A stretch of 64,000 nt of DNA from Alopecurus myosuroides (Eukaryota > Streptophyta > Magnoliopsida > Poales > Poaceae), in contig CM054060.1 in assembly GCA_028641055.1 (NCBI GenBank), positions 244,417,540 to 244,481,539 of the forward strand, given 5' to 3'. Both the position numbers and the translations under genes were made by a program. Shown in pieces: positions 23,697-34,626 of the stretch. Each line of letters opens with the position of its first letter. Within the stretch, counting starts at the first letter, position 1. Below the pieces are notes generated by a model that searched no databases, was not told the DNA's origin, and was given only the letters and a program-made list of their open reading frames with translations.

Positions 23697-24581
23697 TGTC
23701 GTGGTGGTGTCACGGCAGATGCCATAGGATGGCTAAAGATGTGGGGACGAAGGACGCTAGAGGCGCTCGGGCAGGGATCACGCGACGAGTAGACGCGTGA
23801 GGTGAAGATCAAACACTGCAAACAACACGATCTACCCAGGTTCAGGGCCCTCGTGAGGAGGTAAAACCCCTACTCCTGCCTTTTTCTCTATATTCTGGTG
23901 TCTCACCGAGTAGCCACAGTACAAATGTTCTTGCTATCGAGTAGCCACTCTTCTCTCCCCGGGTAGTATTAGGTCAAGAATCTCTACGTGTGTTCTAGTA
24001 ATGCTTCGTGTGTAGTGTCGTGCCTCGCGCAGGAGGCGACGGGGCACCTTATATACCCGGTGCCCAGCCGGATACAGCCAAATACAACAAGTGTCGACAT
24101 TGTGTGCACACTGTCCTTCTTCCGAGTTCCCGCTGACAGCTTTGGCTTCTAAGCTTGTCCTGATGCAGAAAGTCGTTGGGCAAAACCAAGTAACCAGTCT
24201 GTTATCACTGTGCGAACACAGAGTAGGTCCCCCCTATCCTGCGACGCCCTGCTTACACACTGTCGCTGTCAGGCACGCCGTCCCCAGATGAACAGTGCTG
24301 TGAACAGTGCCAAGTACGGACCCGGGATACGCGGGATCCTGTGTCAGAACGGCTCCTTTGACTTCTGGCCCGAGTAGGTTCCCGCCAGTTTTACTCGGGC
24401 CAACTCTTCTACTCGAACAGATATAACTTGCTTGATATTTCCTTCTGGTCATCTTTTTGTGAGACCGAGTAGCAGTCGACCGGGTAGCAAGTACCGGGTA
24501 GGCGGCTACTCGAACAAACTTCTCTTCTGATTGTTGCCTTTACCACTTGCCTTTACCCTACTCGGGGGTAACCCCCCGACA
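23697..24581 (-). repeat. 3' LTR of the Tat gypsy
   Basis: This direct copy of 38065-38950 is preceded by GGGAT. Its TATA box (minus strand TATATAAGG) is at about 24047-24055. Confidence 0.95.
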
Positions 24582-24600
24582 GCAGTCCCCGAAGCTGGTA
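24582..24600 (-). other. Polypurine tract region of the Tat gypsy
   Basis: The minus strand reads ACCAGCTTCGGGGACTGC directly before the LTR start. The CGGGGACTGC core is short for a polypurine tract, and the same word recurs seven times at 32518-32664 and once at about 31001. Confidence 0.6.
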
Positions 24601-25107
24601 GAGCCCTGCGAACTCGTTCACTGGGCCCTGCCAGCTTAAAACCAAGCTTGGCAACCTTGCCCTTGAATCTCAATATGCCGAGTAAAACCTCCGAGTAGCA
24701 CTTTGAAAAGTACCTTGAGTTTCCTCTCTTCCGAATAAAGCTAGCCTCCTTCTCGGTAACCGAGTAAAAAGACTTAGGGAATTTCTTCAATCGAATCTCT
24801 GCAGCGCAGAGCACAATCCGGCTTTCCGTGCTGCAACTGGGCATGTGTCACGCATCCAGGACCGCGACGCCTCGCTGCCCAGGACCTGACAGGCCACGCG
24901 CCCAGTTTTTACGGAGCGGGCCCACGACCTCGTAATGTCCCATCATGCGCAGTAATCGCCCACGATCTCGTCGTGGGATCTAATGCGGCCGTTACGCGCG
25001 CGTTTCGTGCTATGTGCGTTTCCAACCGGCCACAGACCCCACGCCGCACGATTTATTGCCACGATCGATCCCACTACTCCAAATCGTAACGGTAATCCAT
25101 GGTGTGG
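24601..25107 (+). other. Spacer between Tat 3' LTR and antisense gene promoter
   Basis: No gene is seen. It probably holds the upstream promoter of the antisense gene on the plus strand and the 3' untranslated end of the element on the minus strand. CCGAGTA words recur here as elsewhere in the element. Confidence 0.5.
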
Positions 25108-25115
25108 TATAAATA
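25108..25115 (+). promoter_or_regulatory. TATA box of the antisense gene
   Basis: TATAAATA lies 174 bp upstream of the ATG at 25282 and is followed by a pyrimidine-rich leader, a textbook plant promoter layout on the strand opposite to gag-pol. Confidence 0.7.
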
Positions 25116-25281
25116 CCCCCACGGTAACTTCCTCTTCTCCTTCCCCTTCATTTCCCCTTTCTGTCTCCTCGATCCTCCGCCGTCTCAGAGCTCTCCGCCG
25201 CCGCGCAACTCTTTGCGCCGCCGCGGGCTCGTCCACTCCACCAGTTCCTTCCAATCCTTTCCCAACTTCCTGCTTGCCGCC

Positions 25282-28200
25282 ATGGCTCGCGGTGACAGTG
25301 CTCGCGCCGGCTGGGCCGGCTCCGACGTCACCGCGGAGGACTGCCAGTGGCTCGTGAACACCCGGAGGGTTCCTCCCGGTGTTCGCTGTCGGCCGTCCGA
25401 CGGCGAGCTTGTTCCGTCACCGCAGGAAGGCGAACATGTCGTCTTCCTCGTGCACTTCGCGCGAGGATTCGGCCTTCCCGCGTCCAATTTCCTCCGTGCT
25501 TTCCTGGATCACTACGGCCTCCAGATGCATCATCTTCCTCCCAACGCCGTCGTCTTCCTCTCCTACCACGCTGTGCTGTGCGAAGCTTTTCTCGACGTTC
25601 GCCCCACGACGGAGACGTGGTCGAAGTACTTCTTCTTCCGCCAACAGAGCCAGGGCAAGAAGGATGGCGCGGACACCAGCAGCCGGGTAACCGAGACCGG
25701 CAGCGCCATGATGGTACAGCGACCGGGCACCAATCATCCTCGCATCAAAGGCCTGGATTCTGTCCGCAAGTGGCAGAAATCCTTCTTGTATGTGAAGAAC
25801 ATCCCCGCCACAAAGGAGGCCAAGATCGAAGACCGCATCAATCTGCCCCCGTGGAGCAACCGAGCTCCTACCGGGAAGAATTGGAAGAGCAAGCCATCCA
25901 ACAGCAGGAATCTGGTACAGATGGAGGAGCGGCTCGCCCATCTGATTGGAGAAGGGCTCAAGAGCGACGATCCAGTCGCCTGCTGGATTCGCAACCGCGT
26001 GCTGCCTCTGCAACGCCGTTCCCACCCCATGTGCTACATGGGCGGCCCCCGCGACTGTACTCGGACGACTACCTTCGAGCTCAGCAACGCGGATGTCGCC
26101 GCTTACGCTCGGTCCATCCTGACCACCGGCCTTCGAGACAACTGGCAGTATGGCTTCATCCCATACAGCCGCACGAAGCCGATTCCACGAGTACGTTCTT
26201 CTTAATCTGCTTCTTGTATATGCAATCCGAGTAGATAGCTTCCTCTCCTTGCTGTGACTAGCATTCGCATTCTGCGCCGGGTAGGGCGTTTAGTGGAACT
26301 GCTCAGGCTTAGTGTGCTTGTTGTTTGCACGCCTTGTCGGGTAGCACACTTAGGAGAAACATTTAGGCTTAATGTGCTTGATGTTTGCACGCCTTGCCGA
26401 GTAAGACACTTAGCCGAGTCGCTTAGGCTTAATGTGCTTGTTGTTTGCACGCCTAGTCGGGTAGAATGCCTTCATGCTACTCGGCTAATCTTGCGATGTT
26501 TCTCTATTCTTCAGGTTCTTGATCGCCAGCTTGCTGAGAGCAGTGAACGCTTCGAGGGCAACTGGTTCGAGGACCGGGAGGAAGACGATGAGGTCCCTTT
26601 CGAGACCGCGGACAAGCTCGATCCTCCCGAAGCCGCCCAGACGAGTAAGCATCGCGTGGACTCGTCTCTTCGTGACTGGTCCGAGGATGAAGATGAAGGT
26701 AACTGAATTTATCCCCTCTGGTTGCGAACCGCGCAAACTAATTGCTTTCTGCTTCTGAATTGCTTTTCTTCCTTTCTATTTCACAGAAGGTGCCGACGCT
26801 GAGGACGAAGACGAGGATGAGGACGAGGACGAGGGAGCCCTGGTCGTCAAACCTCTTGCAGTCGCCGCTCCTGCTACCCGCAAGCGGGCGGGCAGTGGCG
26901 CCCAAGAGCCTCCCGCCAAGAAGAAGAAACCGACCGAGAAGACGAACAAGAAGGTCGTGCAGAGAAAGCGACCAGCGATCCCTACCTGCATGGGGTAAGT
27001 TCCTTCTCGACTGCACACTTTGGTTCACTTCGTTCTTCTCGGTTGCTTCCCAATCCTTTTACTTTGCTGTTTCCTCTCAGTTTTCCTTTGCCTTCTTCTT
27101 ATTTTCTGAACGCAATTTTCTCTTCAGAGCCCCCCTGGATGTGGATGCCGCTCGTGCGCCCACTGAGACCAAGAAGCAGGCCGCCATCGACGTTGATAAG
27201 CTCATCGACCTCGACGGCGACGAGAACGAAGCCGCCAACGCACATGGACACATGGACACGGATGCCCAGAATGTCGAGCTGGAGCAGCAGTCCCGCGCGG
27301 ATCAAGAAGCGCAGGATGCTGCTCACCAAGATAGGCCTCCTTCTCCTCCGGCCAACACAGTCGAGGAGAACCAAGATCAAGATCAAGAGACGCACAACGA
27401 CGCCGCCCCTGAGCGGCAGGAAGAAGAACAAGAGCAGCCAGCCACAGGGGCTGCTGAACAGGAAGACCCCGCGGCCCAGCCGCGGGTAGAAGAAACAGAT
27501 GTCTCACAGCCAGATCCCGCTGCCGAGCAGCGGGTAGAAGTAGTCGACGAGGCGGAACAATACCCTCTGAGCGACGCGCAACCAGGCGCCGCGCAGGGTA
27601 GCGCTCAGCCAGACGCCGCGCCGAGTAGCGCACCACTGGCGCCGCCCTCTGCACCAGACTCCTCCTTGGTGCAGAAAACCAAGACTGCAGCCAGCCCTCC
27701 GGCCAAGCCGATTATAAGGAAGAACGCTCAGGAAGCTGCCGAGAAGAAGGCCGCCGAGGAGAAGGCCAAGAAGACCACCGAGAAGAAGACCACCGAGAAG
27801 CCAACTGTTCAGAAGGAGATTTCGAAGAAGCGAGCTGCCGAGAAGTCAGCAGACCCGGCAGAAGGCACTGTTCGCAGGAACCCGGCGCGTGGTGCCGGTC
27901 AGGATGCAGCCGTGATGCCGCCGCCAGCACCAACCGCCAAGTCCACTCAGCTGGCTATCCGCGAGCCTGGCGCGGCTGCTGGCGCATCCGGTGTCGTAGA
28001 TCCTCCCAGCTTCCCACCTTACATGGTGAAGGTCAACCAGCAGCACCAGGTTGGTTTAACCCCCGCGGAGAGGAAGCTTGCTCTTCGGAAAGGGAAGAAA
28101 ACCGTGGCAGTGGACTCCAGGCCCCCGGCCCCAAATCAGGACAAGTCTCTCTCCATTTCTTCTCGCGAGGTCCAGGACCAGGCGGTGACATCTCAGGGCC

Positions 28201-30409
28201 TTGAGCAAGTGCTCGATTTGGTTGGCTTCATCGATGCCAAGTGGGACAGCAAGGTGCTGGGCAACTCGAACTGGGACGGCACGGATTTGGGCGACTTGGA
28301 CCATATGCGTGTCGATTGGAACAAAGAGGACTTGGGTTACAAACCCATGACTATCTCATCCAACTCCGCCACGCTTGCTGCCAAGATGTTCGTCCACCGC
28401 AAGAATGCAGAGGACCTCGAGCAATCTTACGCGGTAAGCTTCTACTCATCCTCCCCGAGTTGCGTTTCACTTTTCTTCTACTCTTCTTCTTTTCCTTATC
28501 CATCACCCAGTCCCCGAGATTCTGGCCGAGTAGGCGGATACACTCCCGAGTTGCCGCCTTCTCGGGTTGAATCTTTATTACTTTGCTTGATTCTTCTTCC
28601 TTTTGCTTCTCAGAATAGCTTACTGAAGCGGACCGGCCTGCACCGTCAGCTACTCTGGAACCATGCCATTGCCAAGAGACGCATCGAGGCCCTGGAACGA
28701 GAACGCGCAGACGGCGAGGCAGCCGAGAAGGATGTGATGAACAGCACACTGAAACTTTCTGAAGTTGAAGGTACGCTCTTAGCTACGCGGTTCTTGCGTT
28801 TGGTGTTGACGCCCGCTTCAGCTTTTTGTGCTAACCACTTCTACTCTGCAGGGAAGTTAAAGGCCCTGGCGGATGAGCACTCAACCTGTCGTGCCTTTGT
28901 CGAGAGTGGCCAAGCCACGATTAAACGACTAGAAGGTACGTTGCCGTCTTCTCGGCTTGTCTTTGTGTTTCTTTCTTCGCTACTCTGCTGACCGTGCTTT
29001 GCTCTTTTCAGAAGATCATAATAAGTTTGCCGAGGAACATCAAGATTGCCTCAAACCTGCTGAGGTGCAGCAGCAGTTGTCCAGCCAGGCTGTCGAGCTG
29101 CAGAAAGAACATGCTACCGAGATGGAGAAGCTCCAAGTCCAGCTGCGCACTGCGCTCCAGGATGCTATCAACATTGCTGCCGAAAAGGATAGAATAATCG
29201 CCGAGAAGGCAAAGAGCGAAACAGCAGCCAAGGCCAAGGTGAAAGCCCTCGAGCAGGAGTGCGAGGTGCTGAAGAAAAGCAATGCTGATCTCTTCGCTCA
29301 GCTGAACGGGCTCCGCCTGATTGAAGAGAGGCACCTAGCCAATGAGGAAACGTGGAAGAACCAGCTGCAAGGGCTGCGCCATGACTTGAACAGTAAGTGC
29401 TCTCTTTTCTTTGCTTCGCTGTTTCCTCTTGTTCCTCTGCTACCCGTTTCGTATCTCTACTCTGTTATTGTTTCTGATCTTCTCGATAGCTCTTGCAGGA
29501 GTCTTCCCCGACCTCGAGTCTTCTTGCGTGCCTGCCCTAGCAAAGGTCCGAGCAGCTCGCGCTGAGAAGGGCGAGCCTTTGGACACCAGAGCAGAAATCG
29601 AGGAGAGCATCCTGATTATGCAAGGGCAGTTCCCGCGGCTAGCGGGCGTGGGCACCGAGCTGGTGCGCGTCGCCTTCCAGATCCACAGCCTTTTCTGGCC
29701 TGATGACTCTGCGCCAACAACAATCTCCGGACTTGCCTTGAAGCTGCAGCGCGTGAAAGCCGAGCTGAAGAAGTGGCGCGCATCGGGAGCTCGGGCCGTC
29801 GCGGACATGATGCTTCTATTTATCACCAGCTGGTATGAAAACCATAATCTGCAGATTGTCCGCGAGATGCGCCAGGACTCCAAGTGGGAGAAGAACCCCG
29901 ACTGCGTGGCTATCCGCCAGCTGGTCGCTCACGAGGTCGCTCAATATGCTGATACTGCGACCTTCATCGACGGCCTCACCGAGCCCGACACCGAGGTGGA
30001 CGAAGGCGAGGAGGAGGACGAAGACGAAGAGACGGACACAGAGGAGCTGGACCTGAGCTGCTTCGAGTCTCCTGGTGGCAAAGCCGGGAAGGGGAAGGCC
30101 GCGGTCGTCGCGGGTAGCGATGAAGAGGACGAGAACGAGAAGATGTCGATTGACACCTCCGCGCTCGAGTTCGGCACCTCGTCAGGAGCTGCCCTCGACG
30201 ACACCGTCAGCCTTCGCGCCCAAGCCACCGAGCCCGACGCCGAGCTAGCGAAGACCGTCCCCGTATACCTGGAATCGGATGCGACCAAGGCCGGGGCCGA
30301 GGACGAAGCTGCGAAGACTGTTGACGCCAGCTCGGAGGCAGACGCGACCAAGGCCACTACTGAAGATGAGGCAGCTAAGGCTAGCACCAAGAACGCCGCC
30401 TCGACCTGA
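25282..30409 (+). CDS. Antisense eight-exon gene of the Tat element (Transposase_28-like)
   Basis: Inferred exons are 25282-26190, 26515-26698, 26787-26994, 27128-28433, 28614-28770, 28852-28935, 29012-29392 and 29499-30409. Every junction is GT-AG, and the sum is 4140 bp, exactly 1379 codons plus stop. The start has a perfect GCCGCCATGG context. Residues about 45-180 resemble the 'putative gypsy type transposon' domain (Pfam Transposase_28), for example VVFLVHFARGFGLPASNF and KWQKSFLYVKN. Exon 3 is acidic followed by a basic, nuclear-signal-like stretch. Exon 4 is low-complexity Pro/Glu/Ala/Lys. Exons 5-7 form a coiled coil. The C terminus has strongly acidic runs. Extra antisense frames between pol and the 3' LTR are known in Tat elements, but their role is not. 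Introns survive because the element RNA is made from the other strand. Confidence 0.8.
26281..26460. repeat. Three 60-bp tandem repeats in intron 1 of the antisense gene
   Basis: Units begin GTAGGGCGTT (26281), GTAGCACACT (26341) and GTAAGACACT (26401), with an exact 60-bp period. Each contains CTTA(G/A)TGTGCTTG and TTTGCACGCC. A partial fourth unit starts at 26461. The repeat lies inside intron 1. Confidence 0.85.
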
Positions 30410-31075
30410 ATCTGTCCTGCAGCTTATTTCTCAAACACTTATCAGATCCCCGGGATGCCGGGTGCAAATGTATCAGACTACTTATGCCGTTTGCTACTTA
30501 TTCTTATTCACACTTGTTATTTTCAACTTAATCATTTTGTTCAGCCTTGGCTCGATGCCGGGTTGCGTTATCATGCGAGTCCCCGAGTTGCATTTCTTAT
30601 TCACTCTCTCTTTTTGTCTCAGCTCTACCCGCAACTTGTTGCTTTTTTGGTATTCGAGTCACAAGAGTCAAAGATCAGAGCTGCAAATACTTAGCCGCTT
30701 AGAAACAATCATAGTAACGCAGCCCACCACTTAGCCGAAAAGATAAGACAAAGAACAGTAGTAAATGCACCCTACTCGGTTCCTGCACTCTTCCTTTCCT
30801 TAGTAATTTTTCTTGTGCTCATGGACCTTTTGCTTGTTCTCTTGCTTGCCATGAAGCCGGGTTTCGGACAGCAGCAAAGTCGAAGAGTTGGCATGTAGGT
30901 TTAAACACAGTACTCAATGTACCTTTGAATTTTGAAGTAGAGCAACCGAATAGGCAAAAGGTAAAGCCGAGTAGAAACACTTAGAGCAATTTTGGATGAA
31001 GGCAGTCCCCGAGTTCAATTTCAGATTGCAGAATAGAATTTCAACTCGGATAGGAGGGTACATACACATCTTTGC
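30410..31075. other. Tail-to-tail spacer between antisense gene and integrase
   Basis: These 666 bp contain no gene. They must hold the 3' end of the antisense gene transcript. A copy of the polypurine-like word (GGCAGTCCCCGAG) lies at 31001-31013 and a related one at about 30579. Confidence 0.55.
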
Positions 31076-31282
31076 TCACGAATGAAAACGACGGAGTAGA
31101 GCTACATTCCAGGGATGCTTAGATTCCTCTCCAGCTTTATCTGCCCTGTTCGCCTGTGATGGGCGCGCATCTACAAGATAGTATGCATCACTGTGCAGCG
31201 CTTTGCTCACAATGAAGGGCCCTTCCCATGGAGGAGACAACTTGTGCATCCCGGCTGTGCGCTGCACAAGCCTAAGGACCAT
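31076..31282 (-). pseudogene. Integrase C-terminal part, separated by a stop
   Basis: This 68-codon frame contains the end-of-integrase motif HKLSPPWEGPFIV and DAYYLVD typical of Tat elements. It is in the same frame as the integrase core at 31292-32440, separated by a single TGA at 31292-31294 (coding strand), probably CGA to TGA. It is the last part of the former gag-pol frame. Confidence 0.8.
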
Positions 31283-31291
31283 GTCTCCTTC

Positions 31292-32440
31292 TCAGAAAAC
31301 CCTTGGGTTCACCTTTCGTCTATGATAACGCCGCAGGTTTTGCTGGTAGATAGCCGAACGTGACAGAGTAAGCTCTCTTGCTTCTTCGAGCAGGTCAACA
31401 TCGTCTTCTCGAGCTTCTCTCGCCTCTACCTCAGTGTAGAGGGTTACTCGAGGGCAGTCGTGCTCCAAGTCTATTGGCAACACGGCTTCAGCCCCGTATA
31501 CCAAGAAGAATGGCGTGTAGCCGGTTGACCGGTTAGGGGTAGTCCTTAGACTCCACAACACCGCTGGCAACTCGTCTAGCCAACACCCAGGTGTTTTCTT
31601 TTTTTTTTTTTTTTTTTTGAGATTACACCCAGGTGTTTTCAGCAGTGGATCAATCAGCCTTGGCTTTATGCCTGCCAGTACCATGCCGTTTGCTCTTTCC
31701 ACTTGTCCATTGGAGGCTGGATGCGCAACAGACGCAACATCTAGTCGGATGTGCTTATCTCTGCAGAACCGCACCATTGCCCCCTCTGCAAAATTTGTGC
31801 TGTTGTCGGTGATGATGCTGTGCGGGTAGCCATATCTCAGGATCACATCCTTCAAGAATTTCACAGCTGTAGCCCCATCGCACTTCCGAATAGGCTTCAC
31901 TTCGATCCATTTGGTGAACTTGTCCACCATGACCAAGATGTGTGTCATGTTGCCTTTAGCTGGCTTGAATGGACCAACCATGTCCAGGCACCATACGGCA
32001 AACGGCCACGTGATAGGAATTGTCTTCAGCTCGGAAGCAGGCATGTGAATCTTACTCGCGAACATCTGGCAGCCGTTGCACTTCCTCACGATGTCTTCAG
32101 CTTGCTGCAGAGCTGTGAGCCAGCAGAAGCCATGCCGAAAAGCTTTCTTGACCAATGCCCGAGAAGAGGCGTGATGCCCGCATTCTCCTTGGTGTATTTC
32201 CAGCAGAATTTCTCCTCCTTCTTCTGGGTCCACACAACGTTGCAGCACGCCGATAGCACTTCTTTTGTGCAGCACATCTCGGAATATAGTGTAGCCCTTG
32301 GATCTTCTCTGAATCTGTCTTGCAACCACCTCATCTTCTGGCAGAGTACCATCCCTTAGAAAGGATAATATGGGCATGGCCCAACTCGGTGTCTCCCGTG
32401 TGGGAAACACTGGTTCGTCCACTTCCATTGGGACAGGCAC
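31292..32440 (-). pseudogene. Integrase of the Tat gypsy (broken pol)
   Basis: The integrase core carries an N-terminal HHCC zinc motif (HQGECGHH, CNGC) and catalytic acids in LDMVGP, TDNST and NGQVERANG. It continues in frame from the RT/RNase H segment; only the TAG at 32672-32674 divides them, so the ATG at 32440 is not a natural start. A 42-bp in-frame insertion (26-bp body plus 16-bp duplication) adds a lysine run after the third acidic residue. A TGA ends it before the C-terminal part. Confidence 0.88.
31583..31640 (-). repeat. Micro-retroposon: poly(A) with 16-bp target duplication
   Basis: ACACCCAGGTGTTTTC occurs at 31583-31598 and again at 31625-31640. Between them lie 26 bases: 20 T and then GAGATT. 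On the minus strand this is AATCTC plus a 20-base poly(A) tail, the footprint of a severely 5'-truncated LINE-mediated retroposition. Confidence 0.8.
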
Positions 32441-32517
32441 CTCTGGTTGCTTTTTAGGGTTGGGAGCACTTCTCTGGAGCCCTGATCGATTGGCGAGGAC
32501 TTCCTCAATGAATGCGA

Positions 32518-32664
32518 CAGTCCCCGGGTTAAGGACAGCAGTCCCCGAGTATGGAGTGGCAGTCCCCGAGTAGGGAGTGGCAGTCCCCGAGTAAGGAGTG
32601 GCAGTCCCCGAGTAAAGAACGGCAGTCCCCGAGTTGGGAGCAGCAGTCCCCGGGTTTCCTGTAG
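32518..32664 (-). repeat. Seven 21-bp tandem repeats between RNase H and integrase
   Basis: CAGTCCCC starts at 32518, 32539, 32560, 32581, 32602, 32623 and 32644, exactly 21 bp apart. In the pol frame each unit encodes a heptad of the form (Y/N)(S/P)GTA.P/L. Each also carries CGGGGACTGC on the minus strand, the core of the element's own polypurine tract. Confidence 0.9.
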
Positions 32665-32671
32665 CATTCTC

Positions 32672-34129
32672 CTAGTCAATCTCCATGGGATCAGATCCCT
32701 CGCTGGGCAGAGAAGGAACAAATATGGATTCCGAGTTGGGAGAGGGCTTGATGGATGGCTTCCTCAAGTGCTCCAAGGCAACCCCCGCCGGGATGGATTG
32801 CCGAGAAGATCCCAACTTGGACAGCTCGTCTGCCACTTCGTTCTCTGCTCGGTGAATGTGCTGGAACTCGCAGCCTTCGAAGAACCCAGTCATAGACTGT
32901 ACTAGGAAGCGATATGATGCCATGTTGGCATCTAGAGCATCCCAAGTGCCAGAGACTTGCTGCACCACCAGATCTGAGTCGCCATAGCATATAATGCGCT
33001 GCACGCCAACCTCCTTGGCTACTCGCAAACCATGCACCACTGCCTCGTACTCTGCTACGTTGTTGGACGCCTTGAAATGAATCTGCAGCACATACTTGAG
33101 TTGATCTCGCTTGGGTAACGTAAGCACTACGCCAGCACCAAGGCCTTCCTTCAACTTCGAGCCATCAAAGTGCATCTTCCAGTAATTAGAAACTGGAGCA
33201 GGAGGTTCATACTGCACCTCGGCCCAATCCACCAGAAATTCCGCCAGAATCTGAGATTTGATAGCTTCTCTTCTCGCATATGCGGGTGCATACGCGGCCA
33301 GCTCGATTTCCCACTTGGCTACTCTGCCACTCGCCTCCTTGTTGCCCATGATATCCGAGATGGGCGCAGAGCTCACAACCGTGATAGGATGCTCTTGGAA
33401 GTAATGCTTTAGCTTCTTGGCGCCCAGGTACACGCCGTAGGTCATCTTCTGGTAATGCGGGTAGTTTTGCTTGGAGCTAGACAGCACTTCACTGAGATAG
33501 TACACTGGGCGCTGCACACTCTTGCCTTCTTCTTCTCGCTCCACCACAATCACCACACTGACTACTCGGTTAGTGGCAGCAATGTACAGCAGCATTGGCT
33601 CCTTGGGTAGCGGACTAGCCAAGATGGGAGCGCTAGCCAGCATTGCTTTCAGCTCGTTGAATGCCACATCCGTTTGCGGAGTCCAGACAAACTTGTCACT
33701 TTTCTTCATCAGTTGGTACAGAGGCAGGGCCTTCTCGCCCATTCGGCCCAGGAAACGGCTCAGAGATGCCAAGCAACCAGTAAATTTCTGCACGTCTTTC
33801 AGAGATCTCGGCAGAGATATGCTCTCAATAGCTTTTATCTTTGAAGGATTGGCTTCAATGCCCCGACTAGACACCAGGAAACCGAGTAGCTTGCCAGCCG
33901 GGACACCAAAGGTGCATTTACTCGGATTCAGCTTCATTTTACACTTGCGTAGGTTAGCAAAGGTTTCCTCCAGGTCGGCAAGCAGAGTATGTGTTTTATT
34001 CGTTTTGATGACAATGTCATCTACGTACACCTGCACATTCTTGCCGAGCTGGTCGTGCAAGCATTTCTGCATACATCTCTGATAGGTTGCACCCGCATTC
34101 CTCAAGCCAAAACACAGACACGATAGCAA
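32672..34129 (-). pseudogene. Reverse transcriptase C-part, RNase H and second RNase H of the Tat gypsy
   Basis: This segment contains the FGLRNAGATYQR motif and the YVDD active site of reverse transcriptase, the connection and RT-linked RNase H region (WTPQTDVAFNELK, VYYLSEVL), and an archaeal-type second RNase H (MHFDGSK, NNVAEYEAV, YGDSDLVV) that marks the Tat lineage. A TAG at 32672-32674 ends it. The upstream RT segment is in a different frame, showing a one-base indel near 34110-34117. The first 3-4 residues of the open frame are out-of-frame shadow. Confidence 0.9.
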
Positions 34130-34254
34130 TAAGCCCCGTACGGGGTAATGAAAGCAGTCTTTATTTGATCAGCAGGATTGAGTGCAATCTGGTGGAAGCC
34201 AGAGTAGGCATCTATGAAAGACATCAGTTCACAACCAGCAGTGGAATCGATCAC

Positions 34255-34587
34255 CTAATCGATGCGAGGTAGCGGGAAGGGATCCTTGGGGCATGCCTTG
34301 TTCAAGTCGGTGTAGTCGACACACATGCGCCATGCAGTGGCAGCCTTGGGATCCTCCTTCTTCTTCTCGACCATGACCGGGTTGGCTAGCCAGTCCGGAT
34401 GCAGCACCTCCATGATGAAATTGCTTATCAGCAGCTTGGTGATCTGGTCACCAATGGCCTTCCTTCTCTCATCTCCGAAGCGGCGCATAGCCTGCTTCAC
34501 TGGCTTGGCGTCAGGACGCACATGTAATGAGTGCTCAACCAACTCCCTCGGGACTCCTGGCAAATCTTCATTGGACCAGGCGAACAC
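34255..34587 (-). pseudogene. Reverse transcriptase N-terminal part of the Tat gypsy
   Basis: It contains the conserved start of gypsy RT (WLANPVMVEKK, WRMCVDYTDLNKACPKDPFPLPRID). It is in frame with gag and protease. A TAG at 34255-34257 stands where relatives usually have glutamine after PRID. The 34130-34254 stretch continues RT in the same frame up to the frameshift near 34115. Confidence 0.88.
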
Positions 34588-34626
34588 GTCCCGATTCTCA
34601 CGGAGGAAGTGGATGAGCTTGCTTTC

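Noticed and set aside
25417..26025. 202-codon minus-strand frame opposite exon 1 of the antisense gene
   Set aside because: It is the complement of a GC-rich coding exon; the plus strand has the domain match, splice sites and promoter.
26742..28991. 749-codon plus-strand frame read as one unspliced gene
   Set aside because: It includes introns read through (for example 26995-27127 and 28434-28613) and is out of frame in exon 3; the spliced model gives one continuous frame instead.
32509..32664. CRISPR-like regular repeats
   Set aside because: The 21-bp units are directly adjacent, with no unique spacers, in plant retrotransposon coding DNA.
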